Source of the DNA: Leptospirillum ferrooxidans C2-3 | Lineage (GTDB): Bacteria; Nitrospirota; Leptospirillia; Leptospirillales; Leptospirillaceae | NCBI RefSeq assembly: GCF_000284315.1 | Contig: NC_017094.1 | Location: forward strand, 1,147,486-1,211,485 | Direction of reading: 5' to 3' | DNA: 64,000 nucleotides | The notes under the pieces: generated by a model | Databases searched by the model: none | What the model was told of the DNA's origin: nothing | What the model saw: only the letters and a program-made list of their open reading frames with translations | Made by a program: the position numbers and the translations under genes | Shown here: one piece after another, positions 52,813 through 63,187 of the stretch | Layout of the letters: the number at the start of each line of letters is the position of its first letter | How positions within the stretch are numbered: position 1 is the stretch's first letter

Positions 52813-54228
52813 TCATTCAGGCTGATGAAGGTTGGCACTTGCGAGGCGATTGATTTTTTCCGGATGGACCCAGCGGTCGTAGGAAATAATTCCTCTGTAG
52901 AGACCCTCAGCTACCAGTTGTCGATATCGTCCTTTTGCGATGAGGGCCGCATCTTTCCTGTTCGAAAGAAAGTTGACTTCCGTCAGGACCGCCGGCATCG
53001 ATGTTCCCATGATGACATAGAAGGGCGCATGCTTGATCCCGAAATCCCGAATTCCGGAATAATGGGAGCTCAGTGTTCCAATGAGGGCATTGTCGAGGGA
53101 TGAGGCAAGCTCCATGGAATGTTTCTTTTTGTGATTGATCCTCAATGTGAGGAGGATTGCTCCCAGATCACCTGCCGCACCAAGGGAAGCATTTTCCCGC
53201 TTTGCGAGAGCCATGGCTCGTTTATCCTTTGAGTGAAGGGTCAGGAGATAGGTCTGGATTCCCCTGACGGAAGGGTCAGGGTCGGCATTTGCATGAACAG
53301 AAAGGAAAAGGTCTCCATGGTCCCGGTTCGCAATCCTTGTCCTGTCCTTCAGAGAGATGAAGGAGTCGTCTGTTCTCGTGTAAAAGACATGGAACCGTCC
53401 ATCCTGTGAAAGGAGAAGGCCCAATCTCCGGACGATATCAAGGACGAGATCCTTTTCACAATAACCGTTGACAGATGTGGTTCCGCAATCCTTTCCACCA
53501 TGACCTGCGTCCAGAACAACCCTCATGCGGTGTGTCTTGATGGGCAAGGTATAGTCGGACTCAATGGCGACTGGTGGGGGAGAGGAGGTTGTTCCCGTTT
53601 CTTTCTTTTTTTCCTGCAGTTTTTTTCCGGGAATAATATAGACTTTCCCATTATTTCCGGGTTTTGTCTGAATGGTTGGGGATGTTTTTGACGGAGGCGT
53701 CGAGCTGACCGCCGCCTTTCCATTATGGGATTGCTTGCGGGAGGAGGGGGCATTGTCCTGGGCATTCTTGCCCGGATGCCCTGTTACAGGGTAATCGATC
53801 ACAACGCGGGAAGGAGATGAAAGATTGAAAATATGGGGAGTGCCGAGCGTGGTTGACTCCATAACAATCAATACGGTCGTCCGTTTTCCGGGCTTATAGG
53901 TAACGGTGATTTCCCTGATCCATTTTTTGGAATATGTGTTTCGGAGGCGATAGGATTTTTTGAGGGAAGGGGAAGGCATGACACCTTCGAGCGAAATGAT
54001 TCCCTGTCCGGTTCGGGAAGAGACTGACTCTTTTTTCACTGGACCATCGAGCACCAGAACAACCCGTATATGATCCCGATGGAGCCCGACTTTCATGTTC
54101 GTGAGAAAACTGATTGAGGATGCATTGGCGGAAGAAATCCAGTAGGTCGTTCCCATTGCCTTGAAGGAGCCGGGAGCAATCAATCCGCAAACGATGAGAA
54201 AGAGGATTAAAAGTTTTTTTCCAAACAT
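52813..54228 (-). CDS. amiC: N-acetylmuramoyl-L-alanine amidase with AMIN domain
   Basis: The 471-residue enzyme cleaves the amide between peptidoglycan glycan and peptide, probably at the division septum. It has a signal peptide (LLILFLIVCGLIAPGSF), an AMIN domain (about 25-130) that targets it to peptidoglycan, a long proline/serine/threonine linker, and an Amidase_3 domain with zinc ligands in DAGHGGKD, GYCEKDL and SVHANAD and the catalytic glutamate in LTEVNFLSN. The start is ATG 54228; the frame runs further but without support. The gene symbol is by family resemblance and could equally be amiB. Confidence 0.9.
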   Translation of the reverse strand: MFGKKLLILFLIVCGLIAPGSFKAMGTTYWISSANASSISFLTNMKVGLHRDHIRVVLVLDGPVKKESVSSRTGQGIISLEGVMPSPSLKKSYRLRNTYSKKWIREITVTYKPGKRTTVLIVMESTTLGTPHIFNLSSPSRVVIDYPVTGHPGKNAQDNAPSSRKQSHNGKAAVSSTPPSKTSPTIQTKPGNNGKVYIIPGKKLQEKKKETGTTSSPPPVAIESDYTLPIKTHRMRVVLDAGHGGKDCGTTSVNGYCEKDLVLDIVRRLGLLLSQDGRFHVFYTRTDDSFISLKDRTRIANRDHGDLFLSVHANADPDPSVRGIQTYLLTLHSKDKRAMALAKRENASLGAAGDLGAILLTLRINHKKKHSMELASSLDNALIGTLSSHYSGIRDFGIKHAPFYVIMGTSMPAVLTEVNFLSNRKDAALIAKGRYRQLVAEGLYRGIISYDRWVHPEKINRLASANLHQPE

Positions 54229-54622
54229 CCCGAACCGCCTTCCTGTTCTTATAAATAATGTGTTACGGCCGAGCAGAGACAAGCTTGTCAAGAGAATCTC
54301 CAAGAATAACCAGCTTAACTTATGACGATTTTGACAAAAAAACAAGCTTGTGTCCATCCTTCCTTGTTTTTTTGACGAAATGGCCTGAAACCGGCGACTG
54401 TCAGGGGAAATTATCTGCCCTTCCTTGATTCAGCTCATTGTCTTCCTGTACTCTCATCATAGCACTGCACTTATGTATCCTTTTTTACCCGGTTTTATTT
54501 CAAAGTGAATCGATGGCTGCCCGCCGCACCTTCAAGCTCTGCTGGTATTGGCTGTTCTACAAGGGGAACCCGGCTTGAACTGTCTCGGAATGCCCGATGA
54601 AAAATGCAGAAAAGGTCCATTG

Positions 54623-56728
54623 GTGATTCGAACGAAAACTGCTATGAGTCCGTTCATTAAAAGGCAACTTGCCCTGTGCGGGGGGATTGGCTTTTTCTGC
54701 CTGTTCCTTTGTTTGTCATCGGTCCAAATGGTATCCGCAGCGGACAAGACACCGGAGCAATCCGGAGTTCCTGCCTCAACCATGCCTCAGGTGCCTGTTT
54801 TCCAGGTTTCCTCCCAACCCCTTCCAAAAGTGTCTGACATTGATCTTTCCATGGAGATCAAGAAAGCGACGGACGCTCTCAACGAGGGGAAAAACCCTGA
54901 GGCCAGGAATCTGTTTGAGAATATTCTTCTGGATTACCCTGCCGGCAAGGTTCCCCTCGCTGTCTATCTGGGGCTTGCCCGGGCCGATCATCGCATGGAT
55001 CTTCCTGCATCCGTCCTGAACCTTCTCCTACCTCTTTTAAAATCACAAATTCTGGCCCAGAGCACACCATCGGAAAAGACGGATTATCTGTATTTGATCG
55101 GGATGGCCGACAGTACCTTGAAGAATGATCTCGGAACGCTTCATTATCTATTGCCTGCCTACAAGGATCTCGATTCGGACGCTCGCATTTATGCGGCAAC
55201 GAATGTGCTCGAACCTCTTCTTGCCAAGACTGACCCCATCTCCTCGATTATCATGTTTGCAACCATGCGTTCAAATATGAGCCCTGCTTTTCAGGCCAAA
55301 ATGGAAACACTCATCTCCTCAATGGTGATGGCGTCAGTCGCCTCTGTGGAGGATGCCCAAAAAATATGGGACGCTTTCCCGGACAGGTTTCCTGGCGATG
55401 TTGCCATTTTCAAGTCCGGGAACCTTTTGGAGTCCTCAAAACATGATGATCAGGCAGAACTTGCGTATATCCACCTTCTGGCCAATTATCCGGAATCCGG
55501 TCTGACTCAGGAGGCACAGAATCGACTTGACGGGATTCATTTCACAAAGGAGCAGCGTCCTGTCGGAGTGATCATTCCAAGTCTGGTCAAAAATCCTCTT
55601 TCCCCTTATATACGCTCTGTGCTGAAGGGGGTCTACGCAGCTTATTCTTCCCATAGAATCCACCGATGGATCCCATCGGTCAAATCCGTCAGGACAAGCC
55701 TGGAGACAGAAAAAACATTTATCGAACTTGAACGCCGGGAAGGGATGATTTCCTGTATCGGTCCTATCCTTCCCAAGGATCTGCAGCTCTTGAAGAAACA
55801 ACTGTCTTCAGGTCGTTTCCTTTGCGTCTCTCCCACCCTCTCTCCTTCGGTAGCCTTCAAAGGGGTCAGAAGCGTTGCGACCATGCCGGTAATGCTTGGA
55901 AAAGCCGCTGCCATGGAGGTCTTGTCCGTTGCGCCCAAAGATCCGGCCCTGACCCTGTATCCCGATGTTCCCTACGGGAGCATGATGGAGAGAGTCTTTG
56001 CGAAGACCCTGAAACAGGGCGGTGGAGAGTATCTCCGGGGAATCTCCTATAACTCCGGGGCTCCGGATATCCAGCCAACGATTGAATCGATGAAAACTTT
56101 TGGCCAAACCATCCAGATTGACAAGAATTCCGCCAAGGATCCTTCGATCAAGATAACAAGCCCAGATTCGATCCGATTCAATGGGGAGAGATTTGTTCTT
56201 TTTTCTTCCTCGGAAGGGAGTCATCCGAAAAAGGTCTTTTTCCTTCCGTCCTTCCGAACCATCTTTATTCCGGATACCTCCGGCCATCATGCGCGTCTTC
56301 TCAGGGAACTTGCCTATAAAGGCATTCAAAACCAGCTCATTATAGGCAATGATACTTTCTTGTCGGACTCATCGATCCCCGATGTCTCTATTTTGGGAAA
56401 GATCAAGGCCGTTGGGACTTTTTCCCGAAACGACCTTCCGATAGAGAATCCCGATATCAGGGTTTATAATCAGACCTTTGGTGTTCTGCCGGACCTTTTC
56501 GCACTCCAAACAATTGATGCGGCCGAGATGATCAACAAATCCCTTATGACAACCATAAAAACTCCTTCTCAGATGGCCTACGCCATGAAAAAAATCACCC
56601 ATTATCACGGGTTGTCGGGAAAACTCAGATGGGATCCATCCGGACAGGCGGAGAAAGAGGTTCATGTTTTCGGATATAATGATGGACACTGGCAGAAGGA
56701 AGATCATTTCTGGGTGAACCCGTTCTGA
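54623..56728 (+). CDS. LpoA-like TPR plus periplasmic-binding-fold protein
   Basis: The 701-residue protein starts with a signal segment (LALCGGIGFFCLFLCLSSVQ), then TPR-like helices (about 60-310; for example ATDALNEGKNPEARNLFENI) and a type 1 periplasmic-binding domain (RPVGVIIPSLVKNPLSPYIR onward, with GMISCIGPILP and VFFLPSFRTIFIPDTSGHHA). This is the layout of LpoA, which activates penicillin-binding protein 1A, and of other LppC-family proteins. The start is a GTG 7 bases after AAAGG; an ATG 21 bases further down is possible. The amidase gene diverges from it, consistent with a cell-wall role. Confidence 0.75.
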   Translation: MIRTKTAMSPFIKRQLALCGGIGFFCLFLCLSSVQMVSAADKTPEQSGVPASTMPQVPVFQVSSQPLPKVSDIDLSMEIKKATDALNEGKNPEARNLFENILLDYPAGKVPLAVYLGLARADHRMDLPASVLNLLLPLLKSQILAQSTPSEKTDYLYLIGMADSTLKNDLGTLHYLLPAYKDLDSDARIYAATNVLEPLLAKTDPISSIIMFATMRSNMSPAFQAKMETLISSMVMASVASVEDAQKIWDAFPDRFPGDVAIFKSGNLLESSKHDDQAELAYIHLLANYPESGLTQEAQNRLDGIHFTKEQRPVGVIIPSLVKNPLSPYIRSVLKGVYAAYSSHRIHRWIPSVKSVRTSLETEKTFIELERREGMISCIGPILPKDLQLLKKQLSSGRFLCVSPTLSPSVAFKGVRSVATMPVMLGKAAAMEVLSVAPKDPALTLYPDVPYGSMMERVFAKTLKQGGGEYLRGISYNSGAPDIQPTIESMKTFGQTIQIDKNSAKDPSIKITSPDSIRFNGERFVLFSSSEGSHPKKVFFLPSFRTIFIPDTSGHHARLLRELAYKGIQNQLIIGNDTFLSDSSIPDVSILGKIKAVGTFSRNDLPIENPDIRVYNQTFGVLPDLFALQTIDAAEMINKSLMTTIKTPSQMAYAMKKITHYHGLSGKLRWDPSGQAEKEVHVFGYNDGHWQKEDHFWVNPF

Positions 56729-56767
56729 TGGGCATGATTATAACGACACGATTGCTGGGGAGATGGT

Positions 56768-57517
56768 TTGTTTCATTTTGATTCAGGCTTTTCATGGCTT
56801 CTCGACTTGGGACTCAAGCTTGTCATCTGGGGGATCCCGGTACTTTTTGCGGTCACATTCCATGAACTTGCGCACGGAGTGGTTGCCGATTATCTTGGTG
56901 ATCCAACACCCAGGATGATGGGAAGACTGTCAGCCAATCCTCTTGTTCATGTTGATCCCTTCGGAACGGTCCTTCTTCCCCTTATTCTTCTTCTATCGCA
57001 CACCGGTCTTATGTTCGGATATGCCAAACCGATTCCCATCAATACAAGAAATCTCCATCATTACCGGAGGGATTCGGTTCTTGTTGCCTTTGCCGGTCCG
57101 GGTTCGAATCTGATGATGGCGCTCATTTCGATGAGTCTTCTGCATGCCTTTCTCACAACGCTTCCGTTAACAGCGACTTCTCCGGTGTGGGGAGAGGTTT
57201 TGCCGATTTTTCTGGCCATGATGAAAGCATCGATTACCGTCAATATTGTCTTGTTTTTTTTCAATATGATTCCACTGCCTCCGCTTGATGGCGGCCGGGT
57301 CGCAACCGGACTTCTTCCGGATTTTATCGCCGCACCGCTTTCAAGGGTTGAACCTTACGGAATCTGGATCATCTTCGGACTGGTGATTCTCGATCCCTAT
57401 CTGGGAATTCTGTCAAGAACGCTATGGCCGCTTGTCGAGACCACCACCAGTTCCATCATCACACTTGCCTATGATCCATCTGCCCTTTTCCATCTGGGTG
57501 GGGCGAGCCCTGAATAA
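56768..57517 (+). CDS. Site-2 protease family (M50) membrane metalloprotease
   Basis: The 249-residue protein has about six membrane helices, the zinc motif HELAHG (FHELAHGVVAD) and the distal NMIPLPPLDGGR motif with the third ligand. No PDZ domain is present, as in the short YwhC-like branch. The TTG start lies 5 bases after GGGGAG. Substrates are unknown; trpS follows after 50 bases. Confidence 0.9.
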   Translation: MFHFDSGFSWLLDLGLKLVIWGIPVLFAVTFHELAHGVVADYLGDPTPRMMGRLSANPLVHVDPFGTVLLPLILLLSHTGLMFGYAKPIPINTRNLHHYRRDSVLVAFAGPGSNLMMALISMSLLHAFLTTLPLTATSPVWGEVLPIFLAMMKASITVNIVLFFFNMIPLPPLDGGRVATGLLPDFIAAPLSRVEPYGIWIIFGLVILDPYLGILSRTLWPLVETTTSSIITLAYDPSALFHLGGASPE

Positions 57518-57567
57518 GGGAACAGCTTTTTTGAGATAACATCTATAATGACCATGGAGACTCTTTC

Positions 57568-58626
57568 GTGACGACATCTGCCAGGACAAATGAAACGGAA
57601 GAAACGACCCCTTTCGAGGAAAAACGGGTTGTCAGCGGTATACAGCCTTCGGGGAGGATGCACCTTGGGAATTATATGGGAGCCCTTCACAACTGGATCG
57701 CCCTTCAAAACACTCATGATTGTTTTTTCTTTATCGCCGACTGGCATGCATTGTCCACGAACTATGAAAATACCCGGAATCTCATCTCAAATACACGGGA
57801 GATGCTCATTGACTGGCTCTCTCTAGGTCTTGATCCGGAGAAGTCAACCATATTCCTGCAGTCTGATGTCACGGAACATGCCGAGCTGAACCTGCTCTTC
57901 GGAATGATCACTCCGGTCTCCTGGCTGACCCGGAACCCGAGCTTCAAGGATCAACAGGAGCAGCTAGACAATCGGAATCTCTCCATGTTCGGGTTTCTGG
58001 GATATCCGGTTCTGATGACAGCCGATATTGCCCTCTACCGGGCAACTCATGTTCCTGTTGGCCAGGACCAGCTGCCGCATCTAGAGCTTGCGCGTGAAAT
58101 TGTCAGGAGGTTTCACCATTTTTATGGGCCTGCCATTCCCGAACCCATGCCACTTTTGACACCGACTCCCAAGCTTCCGGGACTGGACGGACGTAAAATG
58201 AGCAAGAGCTACGATAACTGCCTGTATATTACGGATAGTGCCGAGGTTATCTGGGAGAAGATCAAGACCATGGTGACAGATCCTCAGCGAGTCCGAAGAA
58301 AAGATCCCGGGAATCCCGATGTCTGCCCGGTTTATGACTTGCACCGGGTCTTTACATCGGCGGAGGAGAGGCTCACGATCGAAACCGGATGCAGGACGGC
58401 AGGAATTGGATGCATTGACTGCAAATCCATTTTGCGCAACGGGATAGAGAGAGTTCTCTCACCGGCAAGGGAGAAACGTTCGGAGATCTTGTCCAACCCC
58501 CAAAAACTCGATTCCATTTTGGAAAAGGGCGCCGAGAAAGCCAGATATGAAGCCAGAAAAACGATCCGGATCGTGAGGGATGCCATGTTGCTTCCCGGAA
58601 AACCGGGCCACCTCGAACTTCATTAA
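57568..58626 (+). CDS. trpS: Tryptophanyl-tRNA synthetase
   Basis: The 352-residue class I synthetase shows the HIGH-like QPSGRMHLGNYMG and the signature GRKMSKSYDN. The tryptophan pocket region DQLPHLELAREI is present. It starts at a GTG 7 bases after GGAGA and has an N-terminal extension of about 20 residues before RVVSGIQPSG. AccA follows after 65 bases on the same strand. Confidence 0.96.
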   Translation: MTTSARTNETEETTPFEEKRVVSGIQPSGRMHLGNYMGALHNWIALQNTHDCFFFIADWHALSTNYENTRNLISNTREMLIDWLSLGLDPEKSTIFLQSDVTEHAELNLLFGMITPVSWLTRNPSFKDQQEQLDNRNLSMFGFLGYPVLMTADIALYRATHVPVGQDQLPHLELAREIVRRFHHFYGPAIPEPMPLLTPTPKLPGLDGRKMSKSYDNCLYITDSAEVIWEKIKTMVTDPQRVRRKDPGNPDVCPVYDLHRVFTSAEERLTIETGCRTAGIGCIDCKSILRNGIERVLSPAREKRSEILSNPQKLDSILEKGAEKARYEARKTIRIVRDAMLLPGKPGHLELH

Positions 58627-58691
58627 TCGGTTCTGTTCGAGTCCAATCGATCCTGAAAACAGGATGACCTTATCAGAAGGAAGGAGCTCCT

Positions 58692-59540
58692 TTGGAGACT
58701 CATTCAAAAACATCGAAGACTGAAAGTCCCATCTGGGAAAAAGTGGTGATTGCCAGAGCCCAGGATCGTCCGACGGCTCTGGATTATACGCAACGCCTGT
58801 TTACGAATTTCATTGAACTCCATGGTGACCGTGGTTTTAGGGACGACCCTTCGATAGTTTCAGGTATTGCAGGGTTTGAAGGCAGGACCGTTGTCGTCAT
58901 TGGCCATCAAAAAGGAAAAAGTTTCAAGGACCGGGTCTCGAGAAACTTCGGAATGCCCCATCCGGAAGGATATCGGAAAGCGTTAAGGATCATGCGCCTC
59001 GCCGAGAGGTTCAATATGCCGATCGTAACCTTTATTGACACTCCAGGGGCTTTCCCGGGCATTGAAGCCGAAGAAAGAGGGCAGATCGAGGCTGTTGCCA
59101 GGAACATCATGGAGATGTTTCAGATCAGGGTTCCGATCATCTCATTTGTAATAGGGGAGGGAGGGAGCGGAGGAGCCCTGGCCATTGGGGTCGGGGATCG
59201 GGTCTATATGCTTGAAAACTCTATCTATTCCGTGATCTCTCCTGAAGCCTGTGCAGCTATCCTTTGGGAAGATGCCGGACGCGCACCCGAGGCGGCCCAG
59301 AGCCTTAATATCACAGCCAGCGACCTTTTGCGTCTGAAGGTCGTTGATGGAATGGTCGAGGAACCACCAGGAGGAGTCCAGAAAGACTTTTCAATGGTTG
59401 TTTCAAAAATCAAGTTGATTCTTGCAAGGGATTTCGAGATCCTTTCGCAAAAGTCAACCGATGAATTGCTGAATGACCGCTATGAAAAATTCCGGAAAAT
59501 GGGCCCTTACAAGGATGGTTCCCGGAAGGATGCTTCGTAA
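58692..59540 (+). CDS. accA: Acetyl-CoA carboxylase carboxyltransferase subunit alpha
   Basis: AccA with AccD transfers the carboxyl group from biotin to acetyl-CoA, giving malonyl-CoA. The 282-residue protein has the crotonase-like core: ALDYTQRLFTNFIELHGDR, VIGHQKGKSFKDRVSRNFGM, FIDTPGAFPGIEAEERGQIE and GEGGSGGALAIGVGD. The TTG start follows AAGGAG by 5 bases. It is about 30 residues shorter at the C terminus than the E. coli form, within the family range. Confidence 0.95.
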   Translation: METHSKTSKTESPIWEKVVIARAQDRPTALDYTQRLFTNFIELHGDRGFRDDPSIVSGIAGFEGRTVVVIGHQKGKSFKDRVSRNFGMPHPEGYRKALRIMRLAERFNMPIVTFIDTPGAFPGIEAEERGQIEAVARNIMEMFQIRVPIISFVIGEGGSGGALAIGVGDRVYMLENSIYSVISPEACAAILWEDAGRAPEAAQSLNITASDLLRLKVVDGMVEEPPGGVQKDFSMVVSKIKLILARDFEILSQKSTDELLNDRYEKFRKMGPYKDGSRKDAS

Positions 59541-59563
59541 ACAGTTCCGGGGACGGCCTTTCA

Positions 59564-62500
59564 TCAGGAAGCTTGGAAGGATCGCCCTTCTTCACGGCGT
59601 TTTTGGATCATGAAATCGCTCAACTCCTTTGGTAGTGCCTCCAGCCGGGTTGCTGCTCCCTCGCCGAACCGGTCTGTAACGGATCGAATGAATTCATCAG
59701 TCGGGTTCAGCTGGAGTTTTTTTCCGGCAAGCCAGCAGGAAGATGCCGGTTCCGTCATGATGTCGATTTCAACGATTGCCGGTGTTTTTCCGGGAAATCG
59801 ATCGACAAGGTTTTTCATATCAATCATGTCCTGGGTCGAAAGTCCGTCACTCTGCAGACGAAGAATGACCGCGCTATAGAGATTTTTCATAATGTCGTCG
59901 AGAGTATCGACCCTGGTTGCCCGAATCTTCGTCCCAAAATCATTTCTTTCAAGGCTGCCTGAAACCAGAAGAGGGATGTCGGCATCGAGACGGGACTCTA
60001 TTCCCTGAAAAATATCCGGAAAAAGGACGACCTCAATCGACCCTTCAAGGTCAATCAGAAGACATTGGGCCATCCTGTCACCTTTTTTTGTACGGATGAT
60101 CTTGAGAGAAGAGACGACTCCAAAAACGCCAATCATTGATCCTTCCGCTATGGAGTCAATCTCTCCGGTCGTTTTTGTCGAAAGCTTCTGGATCAGATCT
60201 CCATAATTGGCCATGGGGTGTGATGTCAGGTAGAAGCCAAGCGCCTCCCGCTCCTCTTTCAGAAGGGTTCTTTCATCCCATTCCGGAAGTTCCGGGAGCG
60301 GTGGAGGTGTTTCGGGATCGACAGAAAACTCCTTGAAAAGGCTGACCATTGGAGACTTTTTGCTCTGTTTGGCTTTTTCTGCCCACTCAAGGAGCGGGTC
60401 AAGTGCTTCCATGGCGATGGACCTTTTGATTCCAAGGGAGCGAAAGGCACCGGATCGTATCAGTGCCTCTACGACTCGACGGTTGACCTTTTTCCCTTCG
60501 ATTCTCCTGATAAAGTCGGGAAAGTCCTTGAATGGCCCTGATTCGTTTCTCATCTCAATAATGGCATCGACCGCCTGCTTTCCGACGTTTTTCACAGCCC
60601 CAAGTCCAAATAGAATCTTGGATCCTGAGCGGAGGCTGAAGTCGAATTCGCTTTCGTTGATGTCCGGAGCCATGACGGAAATTCCCATATCCTTTGCCCC
60701 GACCAAAAACACACCGATCTTTTCCGTGTCATCGAGAGCATTCGTCAACAGGGCCGCCCAAAGCTCGAGAGGGTAATGAGCCTTGAGGTAAGCTGTCTGA
60801 TAGGAAATCAGGGCATAGGCGGCGCTATGGGATTTATTGAATCCGTATCCCGCAAAAAAAGCCATGAGGTCAAAGACCTGTTCGGCTTTTTTAACGGGAA
60901 ATCCCAGCCCCTTGGCCCCAAGGACAAACTTGTCCTTCATTTTTTCCATCTCTTCAGGTTTTTTCTTGCCCATCGCCCGTCTCAGGAGGTCCGATTCTCC
61001 AAGAGAAAATCCTCCGAGAATATTGGCAATTTTCATCACCTGTTCCTGATAGACGATAACCCCGTAGGTTTCTTTCAGAACAGGCTCGAGCTCAGGGAGC
61101 TCATAGACGATCTCTTTCGGATTTTTCTTTCTTTTTATGAAATCGTCGACCATGCCGCTATTGATCGGTCCTGGCCGATAAAGAGCGAGAAGTGCGATCA
61201 GATCTTCAAAATTTTCGGGTTGCATCTTGATAATGAGATCGGTCATTCCCCTCGATTCCAGCTGAAATATCCCGAGGGTTTTTCCATGAGCCAGGAGTTC
61301 GTATGTTTTCGCATCATCGAGAGGAATTCTCTCGATTGAAAAGGAGGGATCCCTATCGTGAATCCGCCGGACTGCATCCTGGATCAGGGTCAGTGTGGTC
61401 AGCCCGAGAAAGTCGAATTTGACCAGACCAACTTTTTCCACATCATCTTTTGTAAATTGAGTCACAATTTCCCCGTCGCTTCCCCGCATCAGGGGAACGT
61501 GTTCCATCAGGGAATCTTTTGAGATGACCACGCCTGCCGCGTGAATCGAGCTATGGCGGGTAATCCCCTCAAGCTTCATGGACAGGGTGAAGAGATCCTG
61601 TATGCGTTGATCGGTTGAAACCAGGGTTTTTAATTCGGGATTTTCCTGAAGGGCCTTTTCAAGGGTCATCTCCAGGGCATTGGGAATCATTTTGGCCACT
61701 TTGTCGACTTCCGAGTAGGTCATGGAAAGGACCCGGCCAACATCCCTGATAGAGCCTTTGGCACCCATTGTTCCAAAGGTTGCGATCATCGAAACACGGT
61801 CTTCACCATATTTTTTGACAACATAGTCGATGACTTCCCCGCGTCTGTTCATGCAAAAATCAATATCGATATCGGGAAGGCTGACCCGTTCTGGATTCAG
61901 AAATCGTTCAAAAAGGAGACCGAAGCGGATTGGATCTATATTGGTAATCCGGAGGGAGTAGGCGACCAGGGAGCCTGCAGCGGATCCTCGTCCGGGACCG
62001 ACGGGGATTCCCATTTCGCGGGCTTTTTTGATGAAATCCCAGACGATCATGAAATAGCCTTCATAACCCATTCTGGCGATGACGGCTATTTCCAGATCCA
62101 GACGTTTTCGGTATTCGTTTCTTTCTTCATCTGAAAAACGGGATTCAGAAAACCGCTCCTCAAGCCCTTCCAGTGTTTTAGAGACAAAGAGATCTTTTAC
62201 GGATACCTCCGGAAACTGTCCAGCGTCGATCTTGTAATCGGGCATATGGGTTGTCTGAAGGTCCAGTTTCAGATCGACCATGTCCGCAACTCTCAGCGTG
62301 TTCTGGATGGCTTCCGGGAGCTCCTTGAAGGACTCGATCATTTCCCTGGGAGTCTTGATGTAAAATTCATCCGAGCCAAAACGAAGCCTGTTGGGCTCAG
62401 AAAGCGTTTTTCCTGTCTGGAGGCACAGGAGAATATCGTGCGGTGTAGAGTCTTCCCGTTCGAGATAATGGCAATCGTTTGTGGCCACCAGAGGCAGATC

Positions 62501-63136
62501 CATCGCCCTGGCCATTTTGATGATTTCCTTGTTTGCGCGTATCTGGTCGTCTAGTCCATTGGCCTGGACTTCCAGAAAAAAATTCTCTTTTCCAAAAATA
62601 TCCTGAAAAACGCCCGCTGTTGCGTAGGCGGTTTCATCGTCTCCTCGTGTCAGCATATAGGCAATTTGACCCTTGAGACATCCGGAAAGGGCAATAATAC
62701 CCTCGTGGTACCGGGAGAGAAGCTCAAAGTCGACACGGGGACGAAAATAAAATCCCTCGATATGGGAAAGAGAGACAATTTTTAAAAGATTTTTATAACC
62801 CACTTCATTTTGAGCCAACAAGATGAGATGGAAGGAGGCGTTATTGATCTTGCGCCCCTGATGGGGACCTTCGCCCATAAAGTGTATTTCCCGTCGTTCA
62901 TGCCGGGATCTTGGGGTAATATAGACTTCGCAGCCGATAATGGGCTTGACCCCTTCTTTTCGGGCCGCCTGGTAGAACTCGATGGCTCCGAAGAGATTCC
63001 CGTGATCGGTCATGGCTACGGCCTGCATGCCGGTCTCCCGGACCTTCTTCATGAGTGGAGGGATCTTGTTTGCCCCATCCAGAAGGCTATATTGGGTGTG
63101 GACATGAAGGTGGACAAATCGGTCAATGGAAGACAT
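59564..63136 (-). CDS. dnaE: DNA polymerase III subunit alpha
   Basis: The main replicative polymerase, 1190 residues. The PHP domain is intact (HVHTQYSLLDG, MTDHGNLFG), followed by the polymerase core with GPGRGSAAGSLVAY, the catalytic PDIDIDF, and MIATFGTMGAKGSIRDVGRV. The C-terminal OB region reads GVVSSLKIIRTKKGDRMAQC. GGAGA lies before the ATG. The gene converges on accA with a 23-base gap. Confidence 0.97.
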   Translation of the reverse strand: MSSIDRFVHLHVHTQYSLLDGANKIPPLMKKVRETGMQAVAMTDHGNLFGAIEFYQAARKEGVKPIIGCEVYITPRSRHERREIHFMGEGPHQGRKINNASFHLILLAQNEVGYKNLLKIVSLSHIEGFYFRPRVDFELLSRYHEGIIALSGCLKGQIAYMLTRGDDETAYATAGVFQDIFGKENFFLEVQANGLDDQIRANKEIIKMARAMDLPLVATNDCHYLEREDSTPHDILLCLQTGKTLSEPNRLRFGSDEFYIKTPREMIESFKELPEAIQNTLRVADMVDLKLDLQTTHMPDYKIDAGQFPEVSVKDLFVSKTLEGLEERFSESRFSDEERNEYRKRLDLEIAVIARMGYEGYFMIVWDFIKKAREMGIPVGPGRGSAAGSLVAYSLRITNIDPIRFGLLFERFLNPERVSLPDIDIDFCMNRRGEVIDYVVKKYGEDRVSMIATFGTMGAKGSIRDVGRVLSMTYSEVDKVAKMIPNALEMTLEKALQENPELKTLVSTDQRIQDLFTLSMKLEGITRHSSIHAAGVVISKDSLMEHVPLMRGSDGEIVTQFTKDDVEKVGLVKFDFLGLTTLTLIQDAVRRIHDRDPSFSIERIPLDDAKTYELLAHGKTLGIFQLESRGMTDLIIKMQPENFEDLIALLALYRPGPINSGMVDDFIKRKKNPKEIVYELPELEPVLKETYGVIVYQEQVMKIANILGGFSLGESDLLRRAMGKKKPEEMEKMKDKFVLGAKGLGFPVKKAEQVFDLMAFFAGYGFNKSHSAAYALISYQTAYLKAHYPLELWAALLTNALDDTEKIGVFLVGAKDMGISVMAPDINESEFDFSLRSGSKILFGLGAVKNVGKQAVDAIIEMRNESGPFKDFPDFIRRIEGKKVNRRVVEALIRSGAFRSLGIKRSIAMEALDPLLEWAEKAKQSKKSPMVSLFKEFSVDPETPPPLPELPEWDERTLLKEEREALGFYLTSHPMANYGDLIQKLSTKTTGEIDSIAEGSMIGVFGVVSSLKIIRTKKGDRMAQCLLIDLEGSIEVVLFPDIFQGIESRLDADIPLLVSGSLERNDFGTKIRATRVDTLDDIMKNLYSAVILRLQSDGLSTQDMIDMKNLVDRFPGKTPAIVEIDIMTEPASSCWLAGKKLQLNPTDEFIRSVTDRFGEGAATRLEALPKELSDFMIQKRREEGRSFQAS

Positions 63137-63187
63137 CTACAGTTTCTCCGTCATAACAGCGTCTAAAAACACGGTTTGCCCACTGTT

